The notes under the pieces: model-generated | Seen by the model: only the letters and a program-made list of their open reading frames with translations | Database searches by the model: none | What the model was told of the DNA's origin: nothing | Part shown: positions 23,256 to 35,933 of the stretch, one piece after another | Numbering within the stretch: the stretch's first letter is position 1 | Layout of the letters: every line of letters begins with the position of its first letter | Program-made: the position numbers and the translations under genes | Assembly (NCBI GenBank): GCA_015680685.1 | Contig: MNCI01007801.1 | Span: 31,503-95,502, forward strand | Origin: Gnetum montanum | Lineage: Eukaryota > Streptophyta > Gnetopsida > Gnetales > Gnetaceae | DNA: 64,000 nucleotides | Direction: 5' to 3'

Positions 23256-25946
23256 ATGGTCCCAAAAAGAGGAGCTCAAGCAAGACCTTTGCAGGGACTA
23301 GAAACACCCAAGAGGAGGCAAGGGCAAATAAGGTAAGCATGCGGGGCACAAAGAACATGAAGCCTAATCATTCAGTATCCATTAAGAGGCTCCTGTCGCA
23401 AGACAATTGGTCTAAGGAAAGACTGCAAAACAATAAGCCCTCATGTAAGGACAATGCCTCACGTTGTCCCCAGAATGCCTTAAGGCCATTCAAGAAAAAT
23501 CCATGTTAACCACAGTCATCATGGAGATGAACTTTGGCCCATTTATGGAGTTTGCTTCAGAGGTGGTTTGGATGCAACTTCAGGCATCACCTTTGTGGCC
23601 CATCCTTTCAAACAATGGTGAATGGTACCTTGGTGAAACATACCAATTCTAGCACAACAAGGAAGAAGGTACCACTGTCAACATTTGCAGAGTTAATGTT
23701 TCATTCTCAATCAAAGCAATCACCAAAGTTTTTAATCTACCAAATGAGGAGGTTAAGTTAGCCCATCTATGATACTAGGAAGCTGTGGTTGAGGTAGGCA
23801 TACGGTAAAGATGACAAAACATATAATGAATTGACTCTGAAAAAGAGGACCTATTTCAAGATAGGGACATATCACCTCTTTCCCACCAAAGAGCTTAATA
23901 GAATCTCCATGTATATGGCCAAGGGAAGTGCCATACTAGTGGGTAAATACATGGCCAACCTTCCCTAGTTATACTACATAGAAATTCAGAGATGATTTGA
24001 AGAGAAAAAGGCAGGGAAGCCAACACTTCCATTCCCTTGCCTAATCTGAAAGCTATGAAAATGCACTAGAATCTTGGGGGTATACAAATGACATCCCTAG
24101 GAAGGCTCAGAATGCCTCCTTCGCTAAATTACTTAAATTGGTAGTGCCAAGAAAAGACCTTGATGTGGAGTAAGAACCAAAGAAGGAGGCAAAACAAAAA
24201 AAAAGTGGAATAAGAGCCTAAACAGCACCATGAGACATAAGCTTCACCACCTCCATCACCAGACTACAAACCCACAATGAGCCACTTGTAGAAGATTGTT
24301 GAAACACTCAGTTGGGGGAGTAGAGAGGAGTCAAGCCTCTTCAGAGTGATCGACAAGGTGTAGCTCACTATTTCAGCCGATTTGACAAGAGGACATATTT
24401 CGCTACAATCAAGAGGGGAATCCTAGTGGTTAAGAAAAATCTTTGGTAATGCCACATTGTTTCAAGTGATGCTTGAAATAGGAGAAGATGCCACAGTAGT
24501 GGTCCTGCAACATTAGGATGTAGTAGGCATAGTAGAAGCAATATCAAATCACATCAAGGAATCATTCAATGTGCTTATTGTGCCCCCAGTAGATTTGATT
24601 GGGACTAGAGATGCACAAATGCTCACTGGGACTTCGATGACTCCTGCAGTACATGAGGATGTATTGGATTGACTGCTATAGATAGGACAAGTGATGACCA
24701 TCCTATTTGACATCCCAGTGATGTGATTGTAGCATAATCAAACCTCATTGCCACCAAAGGGAAGTTGGTCATGGCTGAGACTAGGGCAGACCATGTGGAA
24801 GTAGAACTGGTTGTCCTAAGAGCTGAAAGATGGGATCCTACCTAGTTTGTTGTGCCTGACTAGCTAGATCAATTTAGAATGGAGCTACTAGAAAATTTGC
24901 TCGAAGAGAATAAAGCTATCAATGAGGAAAAGGAGAAGGCAGTTTAGAATGCCTCCACTATAGAAGTGCAAATTTATGTTTATAAGAAGGCATTGATTGC
25001 AACCCAAGAAGAAAATAAATAGCTTGCTACTGAAAATTCAAGGTTAAACACCATAGAAAAACAAAAGAATGTTTTGGAAGACAATGTCCATCAATTGAGA
25101 GAACAACGAATGAAGATCAACTAAGATATTAGAAGACTAGCTAGAGAGAATAGAACCCTCTTGATGGAGGAGGTCCACACCATTTGACAAAAGTTTGCAA
25201 TCAAAATAAGTGCATGGTAGAATGAGGCCAAGAAGCACAAGAAGTTGAAAGAACACTTTTAGGACCATGTAGGCATGTATAAGCAAATAAAAAAAAAGGA
25301 AATCCAGATGGCCAAAGCCTACATTGGATCCATGTTAATGCAAAATCCTGACTGGCAGCCCATCTTAGATAGTTATGCCTTGGTCCAACAAGTGGAAGTG
25401 AAGAATAAAGATCTGTAGATTGAAGATTTAAAGGAATACATGGCATTGGCTAACCGTAGATATGCCAACCTTGCCATGTTAACAATAGGTTGACCAAGAA
25501 ATGAATTAGAGTAGTGGGTAGTGATCACCTATGCATTATACGAGAAAGAGTTTGTAGACAGAAAAACAACTTTGTAGAAACTTCATGTAGCAAACTCAGA
25601 ACTTGAGGTGATCAAAGCTTGCTACCATGAAAAAAAGGATGTTGCCTCAGACCTGGTCTAGAGATTAACAGACCATTATGAGCTAAAAGAAAAGGCCAAG
25701 GCCTTAGAGAAGGAACAATGATAGTCCATGGCCTAGTATGTGAAGGCCAACAAAATATTCCTGTAGTTGCCATGCCCTTGGGATGTACCAACACCAACAA
25801 ATATTAGCTCAGTAGCTTGGATGATACATGACCCAAGAACAGAAGAAGAGAAGTTGTAGGCACTACTTAATCACTACAAATTTCAAAATTTTGGTGATAG
25901 AGGGAAGTGATTGATGGAGGAGCCACCACCTTTGGGAACTACATGA
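23256..25946 (+). pseudogene. ORF2 relic of element G (env-position protein with coiled coil)
   Basis: The ATG at 23256 follows 'gattgtag', an acceptor-like AG. The frame opens 'MVPKRGAQARPLQGLETPKR' and, with stops and shifts, runs to the TGA at 25944-25946. The N-terminal third has 'SPLWPILSNNGEWYLGETYQ', then 'VNICRVNVSFSIKAI', then 'LPFPCLI'. These motifs are shared with A and resemble the 'putative plant transposon protein' domain (from memory, no search). The C-terminal half is rich in Glu, Lys, Ala and Leu, as expected of a coiled coil. It has no signal peptide or membrane segment, so it is not a classic envelope. Unmutated length would be near 896 codons. Confidence 0.65.
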
Positions 25947-26120
25947 GCTTCCCATTTTTTGTGTCTTGTAATGTTGTGACAACATTTTTGTAAAAAAACC
26001 ATTACAGTGTGCAAGAGTCTATTTGTTTGTTTGAGTCAGTTAATAATTTCATACCTTCCCAATATTTTGTAAAGAACTGGTTCCTCATTTTGTTTAACTC
26101 GAGGACGAGTTTTCATTTAG

Positions 26121-26131
26121 TAGTGGGGGTA
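26121..26131 (+). promoter_or_regulatory. Polypurine tract of element G
   Basis: 'tagtgggggta' directly abuts the 3' LTR start at 26132. Confidence 0.8.
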
Positions 26132-27044
26132 TGATGAGTCATGATTTGGTTAGCTTTGATATCAAATATTAGATATCGGAGCCTCGATATTAGATATCAG
26201 ATATAGGAGCCTCGATATCAGATACCCAATATTGAAGCCTAAGAAGTGATGTCAAATATCCAATATTATCTCTTCCGTGCTAGCCTATAAACACAATACT
26301 TGGGTGCATGGTTGGGACATAGTTTTGTTATTATATTTTAGATAGTTTTTCATAGCTTTGTGATTCCAAGTTTTGTTATTTCTAGTGCATGCTCGTAGTA
26401 TGATGTTTTTGATTGTACAACATTCTTATTCAAGTGTGATGTACTTGGACATATTACATGACTAAAAATAAAGATCATGATTACTCCCATCATTGTAGCA
26501 TCAACTTAGATTTATTGTTGCTTTAATTATCTAATTTTTTACTATTTTCTTTTATTAATGTTTCCATTTATTGCTATTTACTATTCTTGTCATTAAGCAG
26601 AATGAGTATGACTCATCACTAGTGTTTAAGTGTAATTACTTGGTAACCTAGCAGTGTATTGTTTGGCAAGCCAAGTGATGTACACTTGGCAACCCCAGTG
26701 GTAGTTATACGAAGTCCAAGGTGTGTGCAGATGGTTAGAGATGGATACTCATCACACATAGGCTAGTTTAGAATTTACTTTCCATTGTTTATTAATTTAA
26801 TTAATTTACCTCTTATTGTTATTAGGAGCAGCATAGGGTTAGACAACATCATCATATGGCTCACTTTGGACTAAATCATACATGACAACTAAGCTACCAC
26901 TAGTCCAAGTGAGTAGATAATGAATTGCGATCAAGGCATAACAATTTAGATGCACAACTAGTCCCATCCATGGAATTCAATCAGATTGTGTGTGAACACT
27001 TGTGATTCATATGGTTGGACATAGGGGTACCTCGTCACTCATTA
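26132..27044 (+). repeat. 3' LTR of element G
   Basis: 913 bp. It matches the 5' LTR but carries an expanded, partly duplicated U3 start ('tattagatatc' repeats near 26165-26215). It ends ACTCATTA, followed by the GACCC duplication. Confidence 0.9.
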
Positions 27045-28019
27045 GACCCCAAAAAATAAATATATTAACAATAAAAATTCAGGATACAAAAGCATAGAAG
27101 TAGAGGAAAAACTTCAAAACACAAAAAAGAAAAGGTCCAATGGTTTTAGAGATGCCTTTTCAAATTTTTATCCTTACAATAAATCTTGGAAAACCTCCCT
27201 TTAGGGGTATGAAAAATTTAGACCTTGCCCTTGTTTAGAAGCATCCAAATGGGTTTTAACTTTCTATTAAAGGCTTCTTGTTAATAAAAAAGAAAAATTA
27301 AGAAGAAACAAATTTAGGAATTCAACTAAAGCATCAACTACTGAATGATGTCACCTTAAACTACCATTAAAAAAAAACTAGCTAGACAATCTCTATGAAA
27401 ACTACATTACATCAAACCTTTCAAATAGCATAATGAATAAGAGGATGAAAGAAATGCCAAGTATGAAGTAGAAATCCTTTAAGTTAATGAGTTTCACCAA
27501 ATAAAATTTCATTTCATCTTGGTTAAAAACCATGTAAATACCTACTACACCAAGTCCAAGGTCTACAAGCAAGGGAACAAGTTAAAAAATAATGGATGAA
27601 TATACCTTCCATGTTGCAGACATGACATCTTTGGTTATGAACACCTAAATAAGAGTGTTGAATACCAATAGGTAAATCCTAATGAGTCAAATACTATAAA
27701 AATTGTCTAATTTTGGAGTAGTGACATTCCATGTCTTCTGAATTCATTCCTTCCATGACTACACAATATGATTAACCTTTTAAGGGTAATTGAATCTTGG
27801 TGAAATATTATTAGAGCTAATATGAGTATACATAATCTTGGATCAATATGAAAAAACATGATGGTCATAATCTAAGAAAAATCAAGAAAATCATTTTGAG
27901 AATCTTTAATAGTTGCACTTCTATCCAAATTATCCAAAAGATTAAAAAATGTAGACTTTTAGAAAGATTAATGGCATAGAGACTTTGACACTACTAAGTA
28001 ATCTAAAGATTATGCATGT

Positions 28020-28950
28020 TGATGAGTTATGAATTTTCTAGTTGTCATATCACTACCATGATATCACAGCCGTGTTATTGCGTGGGCTGCGATATCGCAT
28101 ACACAATATCGCAGCCGTGATATCACGTACACAATATCGCAGCCGTGATATCACATCAGCCGCGATATCGCATCCTTCCCTACGATATCGCGTACGCAAT
28201 ATCGTAGCCCGTCGCCGGTTCTATAAATAAGAGGCGGCTCTCCCTTGTTTCTCAACTTAGATTTAGTCCCTTAGCGAAACTCTGGCAGTTTTATCCCTCC
28301 AGAGATAGAATTATTTTCCAGTGTATGCCCGCAGTGTGGTGATTGTAATTGTACGGCATCCTTTATTCGAGTGTGATGTACTTGGACATGCACATGACCA
28401 GCAATAAAGATCGAGATTACTTCATCATTGCAGCATTCACTTAGCTTAATTATTTAATTAAATATTATTTACTACTTTCCTAGTTAGTCTCTCTCATCCT
28501 TATCTCATGTTAAAACGCGGAATGAGTACGACTTGATTACGAGCATTTAAGTGTGACTACTTGGTAACCCAGTAGCGTACCTAGGATCTGTGCTTGGTAA
28601 TCTCAGTGGTAGTCATGCATGAAGTCCAAGATGTTTATGAATAATCAAGGAACGGATGCTCATCACACTTAGGCTAGTTTAGATTCTCTCACCCTTTCTC
28701 TCTTAGCTTAGATAATATTACTTTCCATTGCCTCAGGAGTAGCATTAGATTAGAAACACATCATACACCTCACTCTGGACTAAACCATACGTGACAAAGC
28801 TAATACTAGTCCAGGTGGGACGACAACGAACTACGACCTAAGGCTAACTGTCTAGATGCCACAACTAGTCCGTCTACGGAGTTCGACCAGATCATGCGTG
28901 AAACTCTCGTATTCGTATGGTTGAGTGTAGGGGTACCTCGCCACTCATCA
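28020..28950 (+). repeat. Solo LTR H
   Basis: 931-bp LTR from TGATGAGT to ACTCATCA, flanked by CATGT on both sides (28015-28019 and 28951-28955), with no internal region. U3 carries seven or more GATATC-type palindromes (28068-28205), then the TATA box at 28222-28229. AATAAA lies in 'agcaataaagatcgag' near 28405. It arose by recombination between two LTRs of an element inserted in the L1 LINE. Confidence 0.95.
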
Positions 28951-29299
28951 CATGTGAAGAGATGAAAGATAGGAAATGCCAAGGTTACACCATGTATTCC
29001 AAAGGCATGAATGCTTAATAGGCCATGGTTCATTATTAATGGAAAGCCATCAAGGAAAAATCATATTAAGCATAGAGGTAGAAAAAGTAATATTGTTGAA
29101 GTTCCAAAAATCACTAATAAAACTCCAAGCCTTCCAAATGTTTTTTATGATAATAAAACATGATATAGTACTATCTCTTGAAAAAATCATCTAGTGTAAA
29201 AAATAAATATCTTTCTAGTAATCACTACCTCTAAGCTTACCCATTTAAATGTCCTTATGAAAGAGAAGCTTCTAAGGCTCTCCACTAGATAAGCATTTA

Positions 29300-30825
29300 A
29301 CCACCCACTTAGCACATAAATAATACCTTGATTATAACACTTTACCAATCCTAATCTATCATCATCTTTACAAGAAGTGCAAATGTCCTAAACAATGTGA
29401 CAAAATCCTTTTCTAGAATGGCTACTACAAAGGAAATTTTGCATAAGCTAATCAATGTGATGATATGTAGAAATACTAGAAGCCCAACATGATGAATAAT
29501 ACACATGAGTAGCTTGAATGATATACTTACAAACAATAAATTTAGTAGCCATTGAAAGCTTCTTCTCCTTCCACTTAATAAGTTTTTGTTCAATTTTATA
29601 TCTAATAACAACCCACAAAGTTTTTAAAATTCTAGCAAAGAAAAAAGGAATACCTAACAATTTGAAAATATATGACTTTTCTAGAAAATGCCAAGATATA
29701 GATAAATTCCATTTTTAAAACCCCTTATTGCAAAAAAATAGAATATTTAAACTAATTAATCTAAGAGTGTGAAAGTCTATAATATTGATCAACATGATAA
29801 AAAAATTTTACAATAGCTTAATCATTTTTTATCATAAAAACTAAGTTACTACAAAATACATATTAAGATCCCTTATAGCAAATTATGTTCCTAGTCCTTC
29901 TATATAGCATGACATAAAAAAATACAAGGATATAGAGCTAAGAAGCAAGAGGGTAACCTTGTATAACCGAGCATTGAAGCTTAAAACTATTAGTAATGCC
30001 AACATTTGTAGCCACAAGTGCATTAGCATCTACAAAAAAAGTCTCCATCATTACAATAAATTTTTCTTTAAAACCATATTTGCAAAGATAAGTAATAATA
30101 AACTACCATTCAATTCTATCATAAGATTTAGCATAATTAAGCTTCAAAATAGCAATGTCTTGATTAGAATCCTTAGCCCATTACATACCCTCTTAAGTTG
30201 TAACAACATGGTCTAGAATATATCTACCTTTGACAAAGCTAATTTGCACTAGAGTAATTAACTAAGGAATAATTAGTTTTAATATTTTGGCAAAACATTT
30301 AGTCAAAAGATTATAAACAAAATTTAGAGGAGTAATAGTATGTCAATTACCAATGTGGGAAAGATCACCTTTCTTAGGAATAAGTCTAATGACTCCTTTA
30401 TTTAGCTCTTGACTAAGACAACATTATTCAATGGCTTGTATGAAAATACAATAAAGGTTCATACTAACAACATCCCAAAGATATTTTAAAAATTTTATGG
30501 GAATTCCATCAAAACCTAGAGCTTTATCATTGGCCAAGATAAACACTACATGTTTAATTTTAGTAAGAGAGATATCTTGTTTAAGAAGATGATTGTGACT
30601 ACTATGAACAATATTAGGTAAATGATCATAATTAGAGAGAAAGCTTTCATGATAAAAACTCTTTGAAACAAATATATGTTGAAAATATCTCTTTAAAAAA
30701 TTATTGATAATAAAAGTATTAGAATTAATTTGATCATTAACTTCAATGAAGTAAATAATAGGTAAGCTACCTTTACCCTTTAAGAATTTAAAAAATTCCT
30801 TACATAGTTCACCCTCTTCTCTCAA
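29300..30825 (-). pseudogene. L1 LINE reverse transcriptase relic
   Basis: The longest open piece (30825-30424, minus, 133 residues) includes 'NDKALGFDGIPIKFLKYLW', the start of the L1 reverse transcriptase domain. Further along, 'ILKLNYAKSYDRIEW' near 30140 is the palm motif. 'GIPFFFARILKTLW...LIKWKEKKLSMATK' near 29655-29530 is the thumb region. Stops between pieces make it non-functional. Confidence 0.8.
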
Positions 30826-31189
30826 CTAACTAAGATAACTCTTGTAAGAGCACTCTTAGCATTATGCATATCCCATTTTTGTTTAACTAAGAAAACATAA
30901 GCAAGTCATTGTTAAAGAATAATATTAAAGAGATCATTTTGTTTTGTAATGTTGATATGTTGAATTTCATCATAGATTCTTTTCTCAATCTTCGTTTGTC
31001 TATTGTCATATTGCTTACCCAACCAATGGGAAAAATTACAAATCCAATATATAGCATGCAACCACCAATCAATCCAACTTGATTTACTAAGGAATCTCAT
31101 TTCTACATTTCATAAAGATGTCAAAATATCTTTTCCAAAATGGGTAAGAAATAAAGATGCATTAATATAGAAAAGCTCATAACATTAAG

Positions 31190-31930
31190 TTAGAGATTTA
31201 ATACTAAATTCCAAATTAAGAGAAATTGGAAAATGGTCTGAAAGAGTTGTATCTTTGTGAACTGTAAGTTTTCCATCATAGAACCAAGAAGAATAATTGG
31301 AAAAATAAAATCAATCAAGTCTTTCGAAAATCTAATTATTACCTTCACAAAGGTTAGACCATGAAAACCAATCATCATGATGAGCATTTGATCGAGAAAC
31401 ATTAGATAAATCATATTGTTTCTTAAGATCACACCAAACAGAAAGCTCATGACTTGTAAGTTGAGAAGAAGCTCTATCAAATTTATCATAAGGATTTTTA
31501 ATCATATTAAACTCATCACTAAAAAGCCTAGAAACGTTAGACAAACTTTGAATAAGAAACTATCATAACGTAATTCTATTTGTAGAAGTGGTAGGATCAT
31601 AAATATTGCAAATACTAAAAGAACCTAAAGCACCTTGAAGAATTACTGAGACTATAGAATTATCTTTGTCATAAGAGATTATTTTTTTAGATAAAAAATT
31701 AGTAATAATGAGTTCTACATCATCTTGACTAATACTATGATTAGTAGATAATACTATAGAAACATCAAAAATACTATTACCAATCATGACTATATTTGAA
31801 TTGGAAATTTTAATCTCTTGAAGAAGAATGAAAATAGGAACTAAATGTTATGTGTGAAAAAAAGCACCAATAGCTTTTGTTCAAAGTCTATTAGCAAGAC
31901 CTTGAACATTCCATAAAAAGATTAACATTG
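31190..31930 (-). pseudogene. L1 LINE endonuclease relic
   Basis: 'WNVQGLANRL' and 'FILLQEIKI' correspond to the N-terminal motifs of the apurinic-type L1 endonuclease. 'SDHFPISL' is its C-terminal motif. It is broken into several frames. Confidence 0.7.
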
Positions 31931-33199
31931 GGTAGAAGGGGATGAGGCCCTACCATGTTAGTAGAATCAACATTATCAAAAGAAATAATCTCCATATCTT
32001 GAAGATAATGACCATTCTAAAGATTTGGCATATAGACTTAACATTTTTTATTATGAAGAATCATTTGAAAATCATTTAAATCAGTAATAGGTTTTTATGA
32101 GACCTTAGGAACATATATTTATCTTCTCTAAGTCATTGAAGAATTTTTGAAACAAATTTGAGCAAAACCTTCCTTGAAGATAAATTTTATTGAACAACAT
32201 TAAAAGAAAGGGTTGGGCTAATTGTTGAAACATTAGTAGAAGAAATCATCATAGGATTTGTAATATCTTTAGAAAAAACATTGACAAGATCTATAACATT
32301 TGTAGAAGAAACCTTAGTAGCATTTGCAGTAACTTTTTGCTAAAGTGTTTGTACAGTCTTTTTTTGCAACATAAAAAAAACATGAATTAAATATATGATC
32401 CTCTTAATGATAATAGTGACATGACTTTAAAAGATTTTAATAAACAACCTTTTGCACAAAATTAATTGTGCTAGAAAGTAGAAGAATTTCTCACTTGAGT
32501 GAATCAAGATCCACTTCAATCATATATTAAATTCTACGAAAATCACTAGTTGTAGCTAGGATCCCAATTTGAGAAAAAATATCTCTTTTAACTTTTTCAA
32601 AAATTAATGGAAGATTTGACAATTCAAAAAAATAAGAAATCCTTCAAAATTAGGAAGATGGTGGATTAAAAGAGGAAGTCCAATTTAGAATAATTAATAA
32701 AACATGATGATGATCGAAAACATCAATATCAAGGACGTTAGAAACTATTGTCAAATCAACAAATTCTACCAACAAAAATGAATTTCACAAGTATTGAGCA
32801 TGGATAGCATCCAAACCTTGATCTATCCAAACCAAATTTAAATGACTAAAAAAAATTGAGAAACATGGTAAATAAAATAGAATTTACATAAAAAAAAAAC
32901 CTTCCAAGAATTTCCTAAGTAATATATTCATATAAATCATTAAGAAATTCATAGAATTTCTAAAAGGTGGTGATTACACTTGAAGGATCACCTACTAAAG
33001 TTGGTGGTAGTGCACACAATATCAATAGAATAGTAGAAGATCAACAAAACTTCAAACACTTGGCTTACAAAATTTGGAGTCTCCAAATTTAGCCAAACCA
33101 ATAAGAGGTCAAAACACCTTAAAAGAAGTTCATATGTAACCTAAAAAGAGAGCTCAAATCTTGATTCTGAATTGGGCAAGTGAAGAAGCTTTTAAGCAT

Positions 33200-34913
33200 T
33201 GCTTATATGATTTGTTTGCAATTCTAAACTAGGGATCAGACATAAAAGCAATCTTATAACTCCTTTTCAAAAAGTCATTTTTGTGATCTTTTACTCAAAA
33301 TTCTCCTAGATGTAAGCATGGCATAAAATTTAATGTTTCTAGCATTAATATGGTCCAACTTATTTTTTTCATCATGTATTTTGTAAAATACATTGGAAAA
33401 TATACTGCAAAAATTCAACACTAAATAAGATAAGATTATTGATCATGCCTAATAGCCTACCCAATTACCTCAGTATGAAAAGAGCATGTTTTTTGCCTAT
33501 ATAATTAAGAATCAATGCTTCAAAAAAGACTTTTGTTATACTTGGGAAAACTTCTAGCATTTTTGAGTAGACAAGCATTTGAGAGTAATGTAAATCAACA
33601 ACAGTGCCTTTAAATCCCAATCCACTGCAAGCCTATGACCTAAAGCAACCTCTTCCTATAGGAGAATCTTGATGGTACACAAGTAAGTTCCACACATGGA
33701 TAGTAGTTCTTCCAACCATTTTCAAGAATAGATCCATGTATAGGATAATCAATACCCAAAGAAGCACCTATGATTAAAAAACCTACATTTTCTTAGGATT
33801 ATGCCCAAATCTATCCATTCTCTTAAATTTTGATGCATGCTTTAATACAAGTTTATAGTATTTCTAGTTATCATTTATTTTATTATTTACATTTCTTTGA
33901 TTCTAACAAGATCTAATAATTTGTTACCTTTTGCTTTGCTTATTTACAAGTGTTATTATTATTATCAATACGTAAGTCCTTAGGTGATTAAACATTCTGT
34001 GTGAGACTATCTAAGATGTCCCAAATTTGTTTCCTAGGCCCATGTATATTTGAGGTTAAAATTATTTTTGTTGCAAAGATCTTTGATCCTCCAACACTTG
34101 AATTTTTCTATAAATATAGTTTTCCGATGCTAGAAAGAGGGCCTCTTAGCATCATCTTGCACAAACTTCTTCCCATAAGTGTATTGCTTGTTGTTTGCAT
34201 AATTTCATACTCTTTATTGTTCTACTCACAACCTTCATTTTTATAGTCATTTGTGTTTACATTGCTCAATCAATAATTTATGATACATAGCATAAATTTT
34301 AATTATGGTCTTACACTTTGTTACCAAAGATCCTTGGTTTATGATGTTATTCCTTTACTGGAAGTTCATTGTATTTTTGTTTCTGAAGTCCCCTAAATAT
34401 TATGGTATAGTAATTACACTGTAGCAATTATGTTGTAGTATTTACATTCTATTGTCCTTCTTGTTCATGCTATACACTTTATTGCTTTTCCTATTTACAC
34501 TACATGCTATTTTCCTTTTATGTGGTAACCTTGACCTATTAACCTACTTATGATCTATTCCTTTTTCATTATATCATGTGTAATCTTTGACATGGTAAGC
34601 AAATAGAACTTTGACCACATCTATGATCCCAAAGACCCTACCATTGTGAAACATCATCACTCCCTTAGGTGTTTCGGCTAAGACCATGCTTTTACAGACA
34701 TTACTGAGGGCTTTTACAATTTGAGTTGTGCCAAAATACAAGTTGGCCTGCACATCCCTCATAAAGAGGTTAAATCAAAATGTCAATATGAAGTAATTCA
34801 CAAAAATGATAGGTAATGTATGCCTTCCTCATATGATGAAATTGAGCTCACAAAATTTTATATCAATATGTTGCCCCAATGGGTTGATGCCAATGAGGAA
34901 GCCATAGCTCATG
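33200..34913. other. Stretch between the LINE and element A; partly relic L
   Basis: Mostly nothing recognised. From about 34840 a plus-strand frame runs up to the insertion site of element A and continues in frame past its far side (43640 onward) once A and one copy of the duplication are ignored. This is older coding DNA, perhaps the 5' part of relic L. Confidence 0.4.
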
Positions 34914-34918
34914 AAGAG

Positions 34919-35792
34919 TGATGAGTCATGAATTGTTGGCTGCGATATCGTAGCCATGATATCGTGTATGCGATATCATGTATGCGATATCGCAGCCTAG
35001 ACGTGATATCATGTACGCGATATCGCAGCCTGTCTGCTCATCTATAAATAAGAGGTAGGTAGATCTGATAGGCAGTTTTTGAAGTTTTTAAGTTTAAGTT
35101 TAGTAGTTTTGTAGAGACTTTTTGTTAGTTTTACTCTCAACCCTTTTCTCCCAGTGCATGCCTACAGTGTGATGATTGTAATTGTACGGCATCCTTATTC
35201 GAGTGTGATGTACTTGGACACACACATGATCGGCAATAAAGATCAAGATTACTTCATCATTGCAGCATCCACTTAGCTTATTTATTTATTTATTTAATTG
35301 TTATTGTTATTTACTACTTTCTTAGTTAAAGTCTCTCTACCCTTGTCTCCTAGTAACATGGAATGAGTACAACTTAATCACGAGCATTTAAGTGTGACTA
35401 CTTGGTAACCTAGTAGCGTACTTAGGCTCTCCGCTTAGTAATCCCAGCGGTAGTTGTGCACGAGGTCCAAGATGTGTACGGATGATTATGGAACGGATGC
35501 TCATCGCACTTAGGCTAGTTTAGATTCTCTCTCATTCTCTCTCCTAGCTTAGTTGACATTATTTACCATCATACCTAGGAGTAGCATTAGTGTAGGAACA
35601 CATCATACACCTCACTCTAGACTAAACCATACGTGACAAAGCTAATACTAGTCCAGGTGGGAAGACAGCAAACTACGATCTACGAGTAACCATCTAGATA
35701 CCACAACTAGTCCATCTACGGAGTTTGACCGAATCGTGCATGAAACACTCATATTTGTATGGTTGAGTGTAGGGGTACCTTGCCACTCATCA
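34919..35792 (+). repeat. 5' LTR of element A
   Basis: 874 bp, TGATGAGT to ACTCATCA. U3 has about six GATATC motifs (34942-35027). TATA box at 35043-35050, AATAAA at 35235-35240, and a (TTTA)n run near 35279. Confidence 0.95.
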
Positions 35793-35793
35793 T

Positions 35794-35811
35794 TGGCGCT
35801 GTTGCTGGGGA
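35794..35811 (+). promoter_or_regulatory. Primer-binding site of element A (tRNA-Asp type)
   Basis: 'tggcgctgttgctgggga' differs from the tRNA-Asp complement by two C-to-T changes. It lies one base after the LTR. Confidence 0.9.
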
Positions 35812-35933
35812 CAGTGCTAGTTATCTAGATTAGTTATATCATACAAGGTTGCTGTATAGGAATTAACGATATATCTTTTAGGAAGAAATAATTACAAAAA
35901 GTCACATACAAATTCACACACAATTTCACAACC

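Larger units (their letters stand above)
18031..27044 (+). mobile_element. Element G: complete non-autonomous Ty3/gypsy (Athila-like) LTR retrotransposon
   Basis: 9.0 kb element bounded by direct 5-bp duplications GACCC (18026-18030 and 27045-27049). The order is 5' LTR, tRNA-Asp type primer-binding site, gag relic, pol-terminal peptide ending at 21515, spacer, ORF2 relic (23256-25946), polypurine tract and 3' LTR. No protease, reverse transcriptase, RNase H or integrase is present, so any past mobility needed a helper. Its outer ends are TAATGAGT and ACTCATTA, whereas its inner LTR ends are the canonical TG and CA. Confidence 0.9.
27050..33200 (-). mobile_element. L1-type LINE on the minus strand, split by a solo LTR
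   Basis: Read from high to low coordinates it has plant L1 architecture. An ORF1 with a DUF4283-like segment (about 32900-32500) and a zinc-knuckle-like 'HYYHxEDHIFNSC' (about 32410) comes first. The endonuclease starts 'FLWNVQGLANRL' near 31925 and ends 'SDHFPISLNLEFS' near 31210. Reverse transcriptase follows, then a zf-RVT-like segment ('RCHVCNMEG', about 27610). Solo LTR H lies between the last two. Frames are decayed. Boundaries are approximate, and the 3' end next to element G is unclear. Confidence 0.75.

Noticed and set aside
28060-28210. CRISPR-like or satellite array of GATATC repeats
   Set aside because: Spacing is irregular, units are short palindromes, and they occur only in LTR U3 regions, so they are LTR promoter motifs.
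34574-34762. 62-codon minus-strand frame left of element A
   Set aside because: No family resemblance, and the opposite strand better continues as part of relic L.
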